Shown here one piece after another: positions 8,904-16,506 of a stretch of 64,000 bases of DNA. The notes beneath the pieces are model-generated. The model saw nothing but the letters and a program-made list of their open reading frames with translations, was not told the origin of the DNA and did no database searches. The position numbers and the translations under genes are program-made. Each line of letters opens with the position of its first letter. The first letter of the stretch is position 1. The DNA lies in NCBI GenBank assembly GCA_910575405.1, contig CAJTER010000018.1:1-64000 (forward strand), written 5' to 3'. Source of the DNA: Clostridia bacterium. Lineage in GTDB: Bacteria > Bacillota > Clostridia > Peptostreptococcales > Anaerovoracaceae.

Positions 8904-8932
8904 TTGACATGAAATAAAATTGCGTATATAAT
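8904..8932 (+). promoter_or_regulatory. Consensus sigma-A promoter with possible MarR operator
   Basis: TTGACA (8904-8909), a 17-bp spacer and TATAAT (8927-8932) form a perfect consensus promoter, so strong transcription needing repression is expected. Directly downstream, TTAGAAA is repeated at 8935-8941 and 8950-8956, and ATAATT (8931-8936) is mirrored by AATTAT (8960-8965). The double-MarR protein encoded next is the obvious candidate repressor (autoregulation, inferred). Confidence 0.75.
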
Positions 8933-9063
8933 AATTAGAAAGACAATAGTTAGAAATGCAATTATAAAACAAATGTGATTTGGGCTGCAATTGCAAAGAA
9001 ATACGGACAACATTCAGAAGTCTTACTTTAGGAGAATGGATATGCGGAAAGGAAATAAGCCTT

Positions 9064-9990
9064 ATGTATATAAAAGAGAACAAATTGGAACTCCGTGAAC
9101 AGGGACAAATAGACAAGAGCCTTTTTGACGCGCTTATGTCGGCGCACAGTCTTTTTCACAAAATGGTATTCGACAATTTGCGGGACACAGGGCTTACAAC
9201 AGGGCAGCCTAAAATTCTGGAATTTCTTGCAGCATGCGGATCCGTTATGCAAAAGGAGATTGCGAGGGCCTGCCGCATTGATCCTTCGACAACTGCACGG
9301 CTGCTGCAGGGAATGGAAGCATCGGGTCTGATTTTGCGAGCCCATATGGATGGTGACAGGAGGGCCGTATTTGTTTCCCTGACGGATTACGGACAGGAAA
9401 TGGCGGACTTTGTAAAACAGGTTTTCCTTAGATGCGAGGCAAAAGCCTTCCGGGGAATTGAGGATGAGGCGAAGCACCGGGTTGTAGAAATCTTGAAGGC
9501 TGTTGAAAAAAACCTGCGGCAAGAGAGGAGCAAGGCGACAGAGTCAATGGAAGAATTGCCCGAGTACAAGCAGCTCTGCAGCAGCCCGCATTATCTGTTT
9601 ATGACCTGCCGAACCCTGCTACAAAAACAGCTGTATTTCCGCCTTGCAGATACGCCTCTGACACTGGGCCAACCAAAGATACTGGAGTTTTTAGAGTACG
9701 CAGAGGGCTGCCAGCAGAAGGAAATTGCAAAAGCCTGCAATATTGAACCTGCAACCGTAACCGCTTTGCTGCTGAATATGGAACATGCAGGTTTCATCGA
9801 CAGAAGGACAGAACAGGGGAATCGGCGATCCCTGTATGTCTATCTGACGGAAGATGGAAAGATTATGATGGAGAAAACCATTACTGCCCTGAAAGAAACT
9901 GTGGCAGCTGCTTTTTGCGGGATGGAGGAACGGCAGAAGGAGCTTAAGGAACTTCTCCGGCACATTGGTAAAAATTTAAAAGAAGCTTAA
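9064..9990 (+). CDS. Tandem MarR-domain transcriptional regulator
   Basis: The 308-residue protein contains two complete MarR winged-helix domains in one chain (roughly residues 10-145 and 165-300). Each repeats the same landmarks: LTTGQPKILEFL / LTLGQPKILEFL, QKEIARACRIDPSTTARLL / QKEIAKACNIEPATVTALL, and an Arg-Arg wing (GDRRAVFVSLTDYG / GNRRSLYVYLTEDG). MarR proteins normally act as homodimers of about 140-residue chains, so this is a covalently joined dimer made by gene duplication. ATG 9064 is chosen because the only upstream in-frame start is a TTG without a ribosome binding site. It is followed after 37 nt by the membrane/kinase fusion gene and probably controls both from the consensus promoter at 8904. 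Confidence 0.9.
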   Translation: MYIKENKLELREQGQIDKSLFDALMSAHSLFHKMVFDNLRDTGLTTGQPKILEFLAACGSVMQKEIARACRIDPSTTARLLQGMEASGLILRAHMDGDRRAVFVSLTDYGQEMADFVKQVFLRCEAKAFRGIEDEAKHRVVEILKAVEKNLRQERSKATESMEELPEYKQLCSSPHYLFMTCRTLLQKQLYFRLADTPLTLGQPKILEFLEYAEGCQQKEIAKACNIEPATVTALLLNMEHAGFIDRRTEQGNRRSLYVYLTEDGKIMMEKTITALKETVAAAFCGMEERQKELKELLRHIGKNLKEA

Positions 9991-10027
9991 TAAAAATGAA
10001 AAATTCAAAGTAAAACAGGAGGAATTT

Positions 10028-11341
10028 ATGCAGAACAAAGAACTGGCAAAACGATATCTGATTTTTCTAATCGGCCTTTACATTATGTCATACGGAATTA
10101 GCTTTATTACAAGGGCGTCCCTTGGGACCTCCCCAATTTCCAGTATCCCTTACGTTCTGAGCCTGGGCTTTAGCCCAACTCTCGGGCAGTTTACGATTGC
10201 GTTCAACCTGCTGTTAATTACCCTTCAGATCTTGCTGCTGGGGAAACGGTTCAAGAGGATCAATCTCCTGCAGATTCCACTTACCGTTTTGTTTGGCTAC
10301 TTTATCGATTGGTCCATGTTTCTGCTGTCGTGGATGGATCCTACCAGTTATCTGATGAAGCTGCTGTATTTGTGCATCGGCTGTCTGATTTTAGGCTTTG
10401 GCGTATATCTGGAGGTTACGGCAGATGTTATCATGCTTCCGGGAGAAGCCGTTGTAAAAGCCATTACCATCCGTTTTCATACCGACTTTGGCATTACGAA
10501 AGTCTGCTCTGACGCTTCCATGGCAGGAGCTTCCGTGCTGATTTCCCTTATACTCTTTCATCACCTTGAGGGCGTCAGGGAGGGGACGATCCTTGCGGCT
10601 TTCAGCGTAGGCTTCATTGCAAAGCTGCTCGGCAAGGCGCTGGCTCCAGCTGTAAAGCGTCTGCTTCCGCCTGCAGAAGAAGCAGAGGGAAAAGAGGAAG
10701 CACATTCCTCCGGGGGTGCTGGTCATATCCTTGTCACCATTGGCCGCGAGTTCGGAAGCGGAGGCCGGGAAATCGGCAGACTGGTTGCGGAAAAACTGGG
10801 CATCACCTACTATGACAGCGAACTGATAAAACTGGAAGCTGAGGAAAGCGGCTATTCTGAGGAATATGTACAAAACAACACGGATAAGCTGCCCAATTAC
10901 CGGCTTTACGATCTGTACAGTCAGTATTATTCCTATGGAGCGGACGAACAGCCCAAGTATGAGGCCCTTTTTACAGCAGAACAAAAAGTGATGAAACGAA
11001 TTGCGGCACAGGAGTCCTGTGTAATCGTAGGAAGAGCCTCAAGCTACGTGTTTCGGGAATACGAAAACGCGCTTCACGTCTTCATCAGCGCAGGCATGGA
11101 GCACAAAATCAGGAGAGTCATGCACCGGGATCAGATGACGGAAAAAGAGGCGGAGCGGAAAATCAAAAAGGTGGATACGGAGCGAAAAAATCACTGCCGG
11201 TATTTTACGGGAAATGAGTGGGGAATGGCCTACAATTATGATTTGACCCTGAGAACGGATGTCTTTTCCATAGAGGATGCGGCGCAGGTCATCGTGCAAA
11301 TGGCGCGTAAAAAATGCGAAAGCAGCCAAAAAAGCCGCTAA
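10028..11341 (+). CDS. YczE-like membrane protein fused to cytidylate-kinase-like domain
   Basis: The protein has 437 residues and a GGAGG ribosome binding site. Residues 1-215 form about five or six membrane helices with the YczE/DUF6198-type pattern (YGISFITRASLGTSPISSIP, GVYLEVTADVIMLPGEA). After a charged linker (215-232), residues 234-437 form a P-loop domain of the cytidylate-kinase-like group (ILVTIGREFGSGGREIGRLV, LGITYYDSELI, ESCVIVGRASSYVF, then a lid rich in Arg/Lys). The kinase half would face the cytoplasm. The cytidylate-kinase-like group is also found as a separate protein; substrates of this group are not established. Function of the fusion is unknown: coupling of a nucleotide-dependent step to transport or sensing is inference only. 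Confidence 0.85.
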   Translation: MQNKELAKRYLIFLIGLYIMSYGISFITRASLGTSPISSIPYVLSLGFSPTLGQFTIAFNLLLITLQILLLGKRFKRINLLQIPLTVLFGYFIDWSMFLLSWMDPTSYLMKLLYLCIGCLILGFGVYLEVTADVIMLPGEAVVKAITIRFHTDFGITKVCSDASMAGASVLISLILFHHLEGVREGTILAAFSVGFIAKLLGKALAPAVKRLLPPAEEAEGKEEAHSSGGAGHILVTIGREFGSGGREIGRLVAEKLGITYYDSELIKLEAEESGYSEEYVQNNTDKLPNYRLYDLYSQYYSYGADEQPKYEALFTAEQKVMKRIAAQESCVIVGRASSYVFREYENALHVFISAGMEHKIRRVMHRDQMTEKEAERKIKKVDTERKNHCRYFTGNEWGMAYNYDLTLRTDVFSIEDAAQVIVQMARKKCESSQKSR

Positions 11342-11385
11342 AAGCAGTTCAAAGCAAGATCCTTTTCAGTATACAAAAGAATTTA

Positions 11386-11415
11386 TTTACAGGTTTCCTG
11401 CATTTGTAGTAAAAT
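11386..11415 (+). promoter_or_regulatory. Probable promoter of the FtsA-like gene
   Basis: TTTACA (11386-11391), an 18-bp spacer and TAAAAT (11410-11415) lie 62 nt before the start of the FtsA-like gene, in the 136-nt gap after the kinase fusion gene. Confidence 0.5.
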
Positions 11416-11477
11416 AGATCTATCTGAAATAAAAAATAAGCCGAGTAATAAGGAAAAAACAACCGGAGGCAAAATTT

Positions 11478-13745
11478 ATGAATAAAAAAAACCAGGAAGT
11501 CCTGCAGCAGTCGGAAGACACTATCTTTGTGCTGGATATCGGAACACGCAGCATCATTGGTCTAGCAGGCGTGGTAGAAGAGGATAAGCTGAACGTCCTT
11601 GCCATTGAGTCTGCCGAACACACAAAGCGGGCCATGATAGACGGACAGATCGAGGACATTAATGCTGTTGCAAAGCTTGCATCCACAGTAAAGGAGCGGA
11701 TCGAGGCCAAGCTGGAGATGAAACTGTCAAGGGTCTGTGTCGCAGCAGCGGGAAGAGCCTTGAAAACAGAACGAACCTCACATGAAATCGAAGTTCCCGA
11801 CGGAAAGTCCATTGACGAGGATCTCATCAACCAGCTTGAATCAGGAGCAATTGAAAAAATCGACGATATGCTCAGTGAATCGGCGAGCGATACACACAAG
11901 CAGTTTTATCTGGTAGGCTATAGCGCCATTCAGTATTATCTGGATGACTATCCCATTTCCAGTCTGCTGGATCACCACGCTTCTAAGATTAAGGCGGATG
12001 TGCTGGCCACCTTCCTGCCCAGCGAGGTGGTAGAAAGCCTGTATGCTGCCATGAGACAGGCGGGCCTTGAAGTAGCCAGTCTGACTCTGGAGCCGATTGC
12101 TGCCATTAACGCGGCAATTCCGGACAATCTCAGGCTGCTGAACCTGGCCTTTGCGGATATTGGGGCGGGCACCTCCGACATAGCAGTATGTAAAGATGGA
12201 AATATTGCAGGCTACACCATGACCACTACAGCAGGGGATGAAATTACCGAAACCCTGATGAAGGAATATCTCATTGATTTTGATACTGCAGAGCAGATAA
12301 AAATGGATCTGGATTCCAAAAAAGAAATTTACTTTACGGATATTATGGGCTTTGAACAGACTCTGCCTGCGGAAAGCGTTCTGGATAGTGTCTCCGACGG
12401 CATTGCTCATTTGTGCACGGAGATTGCCGAGAGCATCATCGACGTAAACGGGGGACCGCCCTCAGCCGTATTTCTGGCAGGAGGCGGCAGCAAGCTTCGC
12501 GGCGTTCTGGAAGGAGTGCGCAGCGCCCTGGACATGGACGAAAAGAGGATCGCAATTGCAGGAAATAACTTCAAGGTTACGGCCTTCTCAAAGGAATACG
12601 ATCTCAATAACCCGGAATACGCAACGCCCCTTGGTATTGCCGTATCTTCCGGTCTGAACCTGATCAACGACAGCTATCACCTGACCCTCAACGGAAAACG
12701 GGCGCGGCTGTTCCGCAACGGGGATTTGAATGTGTTCAACGTTCTGACCATGAACGGCTATCGTTACCGGGATCTCTTCGGGCGCTCCGGCGCCAGCCTT
12801 ATCGTCACGGTTAACGGCAAGCGCAGGGTTCTTTACGGTCAGCCTGCTACCAACTCCATCCTCACCTTAAACGGTCAGCCGGCAAAGGTGGAGGATATGG
12901 TAAAGGCGGGGGACACCTTGGAATTCATCCCAGCAAAAGCCGGAAGCCCTGCAATGGCAAAGGTCTCCGATGTACTGGAGCCGGGAACAGAGGAAGGTGA
13001 AGTTACGGTAAACGGGGAAAGCGTATCTCTGGATACGCAGCTGAAATCAGGAGACATCATCGTAACTGGCAGCGCCAGGCAGGACGGACAGGAGGATGAA
13101 ACCTCTTCGCAGGAGGCTGCAGAAGCTGCAGAGTCCTCCGATGTATCGGAAACATCGGATACAGAAGATACAAAGACGCCCGCAGGGACTGAGCCAGAAG
13201 CGGGGGAATTCACTGGGGAAGAAAAGGAGGAGAGCCTGCCAACCCCTGAAATACAGACGGAAGAACCTGCTGCTGAATCCGTTTCCCAAAAGGCAGATCC
13301 TGAAGAACTGCTGCAGCCAGAAGAAACTGCAGCAGCCAAAATCCCGGCGGATGCGGAACAGGCAGGCCCTGTACGGAAAAAGAACCAGGAGCCAGAAGCG
13401 AAGGCCGGGCAAGCACAGGAAAATCCGGCAGCTGCCCGCAGAGCAAGGGCTCGCAGAGATCGGCCGTCCATGAAATCCGTAGTGCTGGATGCACCGCCGG
13501 TTTATGAAGACGTGCGTACCTACAACAACGGGAAAACATGGCACTTTACCTTAAACGACAAACCGGTTACATTCCCCGCAAAGCCGGATAATGCGCCGTA
13601 CCTGCTGCTGGATATGCTACAGCACTCGGGGCTGGATTTTGACAACCTGACATCCCCGGTTATCCTGGCAGTCAACGGAGCGCCGGGAATTTTCCAGCAG
13701 GAATTGAAGGAAAACGATTCCATCATCATACGGCAGGATGAATAA
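11478..13745 (+). CDS. FtsA-like actin-fold ATPase with long C-terminal extension
   Basis: Residues 1-395 of this 755-residue protein match FtsA/PilM-type actin-fold proteins: phosphate-1 loop FVLDIGTRSIIGLAG, an SHS2-like 1C region (KLSRVCVAAAGRALKT), phosphate-2 loop FADIGAGTSDIAV and adenosine motif AVFLAGGGSKLRGV. FtsA usually ends near residue 420. Here an extension follows with repeated short beta-strand units containing L/V-T-L/V-N-G (at about 402, 423, 443, 462 and 510), then an acidic Ala/Glu/Pro-rich linker (about 535-665) and a final 65-residue domain starting FTLNDKPVTF. No C-terminal amphipathic membrane helix is obvious and there is no ftsZ next to it. It may act in a polymer-forming system other than the canonical divisome. 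It is a single-gene unit with its own promoter and terminator. Confidence 0.85.
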   Translation: MNKKNQEVLQQSEDTIFVLDIGTRSIIGLAGVVEEDKLNVLAIESAEHTKRAMIDGQIEDINAVAKLASTVKERIEAKLEMKLSRVCVAAAGRALKTERTSHEIEVPDGKSIDEDLINQLESGAIEKIDDMLSESASDTHKQFYLVGYSAIQYYLDDYPISSLLDHHASKIKADVLATFLPSEVVESLYAAMRQAGLEVASLTLEPIAAINAAIPDNLRLLNLAFADIGAGTSDIAVCKDGNIAGYTMTTTAGDEITETLMKEYLIDFDTAEQIKMDLDSKKEIYFTDIMGFEQTLPAESVLDSVSDGIAHLCTEIAESIIDVNGGPPSAVFLAGGGSKLRGVLEGVRSALDMDEKRIAIAGNNFKVTAFSKEYDLNNPEYATPLGIAVSSGLNLINDSYHLTLNGKRARLFRNGDLNVFNVLTMNGYRYRDLFGRSGASLIVTVNGKRRVLYGQPATNSILTLNGQPAKVEDMVKAGDTLEFIPAKAGSPAMAKVSDVLEPGTEEGEVTVNGESVSLDTQLKSGDIIVTGSARQDGQEDETSSQEAAEAAESSDVSETSDTEDTKTPAGTEPEAGEFTGEEKEESLPTPEIQTEEPAAESVSQKADPEELLQPEETAAAKIPADAEQAGPVRKKNQEPEAKAGQAQENPAAARRARARRDRPSMKSVVLDAPPVYEDVRTYNNGKTWHFTLNDKPVTFPAKPDNAPYLLLDMLQHSGLDFDNLTSPVILAVNGAPGIFQQELKENDSIIIRQDE

Positions 13746-13802
13746 AAGCAGCGAGAGTGAAAGATGTCTTGCAGATAAATTACAAAAAATAATCAAATGA
13801 AT

Positions 13803-13848
13803 AAGGAAAGCCGCCTGTCTGGCTAGGAGCAAGGCGGCTTTCCTTTTA
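13803..13848 (+). terminator. Terminator of the FtsA-like gene
   Basis: AAGGAAAGCCGCC (13803-13815) pairs perfectly with GGCGGCTTTCCTT (13833-13845) and is followed by TTTT-like sequence, 57 nt after the stop codon. Confidence 0.85.
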
Positions 13849-13850
13849 TG

Positions 13851-13885
13851 CAAAAAAGCCTTGAATCGTTAAAATTCAAGGCTTT
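13851..13885 (-). terminator. Terminator of tRNA-Glu
   Basis: AAAGCCTTGAAT (13855-13866) and ATTCAAGGCTTT (13874-13885) form a perfect 12-bp stem. Read on the minus strand it is followed by a run of T, directly after the tRNA 3' end. Confidence 0.85.
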
Positions 13886-13887
13886 AC

Positions 13888-13962
13888 TGGTATCCCGTAG
13901 GGGAGTCGAACCCCTGTTGCCGCCGTGAGAGGGCGGCGTCTTAACCACTTGACCAACGGGAC
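13888..13962 (-). tRNA. tRNA-Glu (anticodon CTC)
   Basis: The reverse complement folds into a 75-nt cloverleaf including an encoded CCA. The acceptor stem GTCCCGT pairs with ACGGGAT. The anticodon arm CCGCC-CTCTCAC-GGCGG gives anticodon CTC, and the T arm AGGGG-TTCGACT-CCCCT is intact. CTC reads GAG codons. It is a lone tRNA gene with its own promoter (13982-14010) and terminator (13851-13885). Confidence 0.95.
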
Positions 13963-13981
13963 ATGTCCGTTTCTATTTTAT

Positions 13982-14010
13982 ATTATATCCATTCCGGCCC
14001 CTCTTGTCCA
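13982..14010 (-). promoter_or_regulatory. Promoter of tRNA-Glu
   Basis: On the minus strand TGGACA (14010-14005), a 17-bp spacer and TATAAT (13987-13982) place the transcription start about 10 nt upstream of the tRNA 5' end at 13962. Confidence 0.7.
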
Positions 14011-14177
14011 TAGGTTTTTTGAATTTCTAAAAGAAATTTCCATTGCAGGATCCGCCGGCCTGTTGCCCAGCCCAAAAGTTCAGGCGCAGAGCGGGAAGGT
14101 GCTACCCGCATATTGTATTTTTTTAGCAGATCAGGTAAAATAGGAACAGTTGCACTTGTTCAGAGGAGGCGGAGCAA

Positions 14178-15113
14178 ATGACATTGAATGGTGAAAGTAA
14201 ACAAAAACGGGATATCCTTATGGCAGATATGGGCCTGCTGTTTGTGGCCCTCTTTTGGGGCGCCGGATTTGTTGCGGGAAAGTTTGCGCTGGAGGGAATG
14301 GGACCTTTGAATATTACAGCGTACCGTTACGCAGGGGCGGCTCTGCTCATGCTGCTGCTTTGCCTTCGGAGACTGAGAAGGATTACAAAAAAGATGATCC
14401 TGTGGGCCGGGCTCATCGGCTTTCTCATGTTTTTAGGAAATACGCTGCAGACTATAGGCCTTCAGTATACAACGCCGGGGAAGCAGAGTTTTATCATTTC
14501 CCTGTATACGGTTTTGGTGCCTCTGCTTTCCTGGATACTATTGAGGGTAAGGCCATCGAGACGGATCCTTGCGGCCGCCTTTATTGCTCTGGCGGGTATT
14601 GCCCTGCTCACGTTAAAAGACGATTTCACGATTGGACTGGGGGATGGCCTGACTTTTGGATTTGCCATTACCTTTTCGCTTCAGGTGGTCTTTATTGGTA
14701 TGGTGATAAAAGATATGGATGCCATGGTCTTTACTTTTTTGCAGCTTTTTGTAGCAGCAGCTCTTTCTGTAATTACAGCTCTGATATTTGAGCCAATTCA
14801 AAATATAGGGGACCTGAATCCTCTGCCTCTGGCAGGGATGCTTTATCTGATTGTCATCAACTCCACCTGTGCTTTTCTGCTTCAAAACCTGTGTCAGCGG
14901 GTTGCGCCGGCCAGCCATACCGCAATTCTCTTATCTCTGGAAACCGTGTTTGGCACGATTTTCGCAGTTACTTTGGCAGGGGAAGTCTTTCGGGGAAGAA
15001 TGATTGCAGGATGCATCCTCATGTTTGCGGCAATCGCCATTGCTGAGATCCCCGTAAAGCGCGGCAAAAGGAGCAGGGATGAAATAGCGGATGGAATACA
15101 AAAAAATCCCTGA
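14178..15113 (+). CDS. EamA-family (DMT) transporter
   Basis: The 311-residue protein of the drug/metabolite transporter superfamily has two EamA repeats of five helices each. Conserved segments include LFWGAGFVAGKFALEGMGPL near the N-terminus, LQTIGLQYTTPGKQSFIISL before the end of the first repeat, and QRVAPASHTAILLSLETVFG in the second. It probably exports an amino acid or metabolite; the substrate is unknown. AGAGGAGG lies 8 nt before the start, and a weak promoter (TTGTAT at 14113, TAAAAT at 14136) precedes it. The EamA gene at 16507 on the other strand is a second, divergent member. Confidence 0.9.
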   Translation: MTLNGESKQKRDILMADMGLLFVALFWGAGFVAGKFALEGMGPLNITAYRYAGAALLMLLLCLRRLRRITKKMILWAGLIGFLMFLGNTLQTIGLQYTTPGKQSFIISLYTVLVPLLSWILLRVRPSRRILAAAFIALAGIALLTLKDDFTIGLGDGLTFGFAITFSLQVVFIGMVIKDMDAMVFTFLQLFVAAALSVITALIFEPIQNIGDLNPLPLAGMLYLIVINSTCAFLLQNLCQRVAPASHTAILLSLETVFGTIFAVTLAGEVFRGRMIAGCILMFAAIAIAEIPVKRGKRSRDEIADGIQKNP

Positions 15114-15245
15114 GGCCTTTAAAACGATATTGAGAAATAGTCTGCAATATGATACGATAATAGACACACTCACATAGCCGGATTGCATCATGGATCGGGC
15201 GCAAAGATACGAGATCTTATCTGAATGGGGAGAAAGAGGGACCAC

Positions 15246-15743
15246 ATGGATATCGATGAAATGGAACTGAGACTGCTGAAAGCTTATGATGAAATAAGGG
15301 CGGGAAATACCCGCATCGAACAGGAAACCGCAGCCCTGGGCAAGGAAACCCAGCGATCCTTAAATGGCATTCATACAGATATCGCAACATATATCAGTGA
15401 TATGCGCATGCAGATGCATACGATGATGTCGGATCTCAGAAATGATCTGGAAAATCAGGCAGAAGAGTTTCGCGAGGACATTCGAGTTGATCTGAAGGCC
15501 CTGGAAACAGGCGATGAAACGGAGCGGGAATTAAAAACGGAAATGAGAACTCTCAGAGAAGGTCTCAAGGTGGAGATTTCCGACATGCAGGAAAATCTCC
15601 AGTCAGCTCTGGAAAATATGGGGCAGGCGGCAGATGTGGACTTTTCCGATCTGCATGAGCGTTCAGAGGAAGAGTTGGATACTGCTTTGGATGAAATATG
15701 GATGCAGGCAAGGGGAGCTGAATTTAAAGAAACAGCAAAATAA
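15246..15743 (+). CDS. Hypothetical coiled-coil protein
   Basis: The 165-residue protein is highly charged and almost wholly alpha-helical. Heptad-like patterns run from about residue 5 to 130 (LRLLKAYDEIRAG, MHTMMSDLRNDLENQAEEF), and the tail is acidic. There is no signal peptide, membrane helix or recognised domain. ATG 15246 has AAAGAGGGA upstream; an in-frame ATG at 15225 has no ribosome binding site. The Spx/ArsC-like gene starts 11 nt after its stop, so the two form an operon. Confidence 0.75.
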   Translation: MDIDEMELRLLKAYDEIRAGNTRIEQETAALGKETQRSLNGIHTDIATYISDMRMQMHTMMSDLRNDLENQAEEFREDIRVDLKALETGDETERELKTEMRTLREGLKVEISDMQENLQSALENMGQAADVDFSDLHERSEEELDTALDEIWMQARGAEFKETAK

Positions 15744-15754
15744 AGGAGGGGTCT

Positions 15755-16102
15755 ATGAAAGTATATTGTTACGCAAAATGTACAACCTGTAAGAAGGCGC
15801 TGAAGTGGCTGGATGAACAGGGCAAAGAGTACGAATTGATTGACATTAAGGAAAATCATCCAGACAAAGAGGCACTGAAGGATGCTTGGCAAAAGAGTGG
15901 ACTGCCTTTAAAGCGGTTCTTTAATACCAGCGGACTTTTGTATAGGGAAATGGGGCTAAAGGACAAACTTGCCTCCATGTCTGAGGAAGAACAGCTGGAG
16001 CTTTTGGCTTCCGACGGTATGCTTGTAAAGCGGCCGATGATTATAACGGAGGATACCGTACTCACTGGTTTTAAACAGGCCGAGTGGGAACAAAAATTGT
16101 AA
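15755..16102 (+). CDS. Spx/MgsR/ArsC-family protein
   Basis: This 115-residue protein has a thioredoxin-like ArsC fold. It begins MKVYCYAKCTTCKKALKWL with the redox-type CxxC, continues with the family signature LIDIKENHP and ends with KRPMIITEDTVLTGFKQAEW (the family's Arg-Pro motif). The group includes arsenate-reductase-like proteins and Spx-type RNA polymerase regulators; no other arsenic genes are nearby. The shortness and single-domain form fit the YffB/MgsR-like subgroup. It has a strong AAAGGAGGGG site and lies in an operon with the upstream coiled-coil gene and perhaps the small membrane protein downstream. Confidence 0.85.
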   Translation: MKVYCYAKCTTCKKALKWLDEQGKEYELIDIKENHPDKEALKDAWQKSGLPLKRFFNTSGLLYREMGLKDKLASMSEEEQLELLASDGMLVKRPMIITEDTVLTGFKQAEWEQKL

Positions 16103-16182
16103 TCTGCAGAGGGGGAGGGTTTGAAAGTAAACTTTCAAATCTACCTGGATGACGCGGAAGGCGTGTCAGAAAAGAGGAAACT

Positions 16183-16377
16183 ATGAAACTGGGATTTGCC
16201 AAAAAAGACAGACCAAAAGAAGATATTACGCGGGACAGAGAGTCGAACTCCAAAACCCTGCTGGCAGGGCTTGCTGTGACTACCGCACTTTTGGGGGGAA
16301 TCGCATACGCCAGCATGAAGGTAGCGGAGGACTTTAAAAGTGGCGATGACGAAGAAGCGGAGTGCGAAGAAGAATAG
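16183..16377 (+). CDS. Small single-pass membrane protein, hypothetical
   Basis: The 64-residue protein has a basic N-terminus (MKLGFAKKDRPKE), one predicted membrane helix (TLLAGLAVTTALLGGIAYAS, about residues 25-45) and a very acidic tail. AAGAGGAAA precedes the start. It is not a family I recognise. A perfect inverted repeat TTTGAAAGT-AA-ACTTTCAAA (16120-16139) lies between the Spx-like gene and this one. A terminator follows directly. Confidence 0.7.
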   Translation: MKLGFAKKDRPKEDITRDRESNSKTLLAGLAVTTALLGGIAYASMKVAEDFKSGDDEEAECEEE

Positions 16378-16389
16378 AGCTTAAATGAA

Positions 16390-16432
16390 AAGAGCCCATA
16401 CAGCAGTAAAGAACTGAGGGGCTCTTATTTTT
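16390..16432 (+). terminator. Terminator after the small membrane protein gene
   Basis: AAGAGCCC (16390-16397) pairs with GGGCTCTT (16418-16425) and is followed by ATTTTTA. It ends the operon that includes the Spx-like gene. Confidence 0.8.
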
Positions 16433-16506
16433 ATGTGGCAAAAACCCAGGAAAAAGCATTCTAAAAGGCTTTCAGTGTCCATGTATTTTTCGGAGAGGCA
16501 GCCATG

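Noticed and set aside
11841-13544. Several long open frames on the minus strand opposite the FtsA-like gene (the longest near 12875-13471, Ser/Ala rich)
   Set aside because: They mirror the Ala/Glu/Pro-rich codons of the real gene, have no ribosome binding sites, and show no family motif.
16120-16139. Perfect 9-bp inverted repeat TTTGAAAGT-AA-ACTTTCAAA between the Spx-like and small membrane protein genes
   Set aside because: The two-base loop cannot form a stable RNA hairpin, and no promoter is adjacent. It may be a protein site but nothing supports it further.
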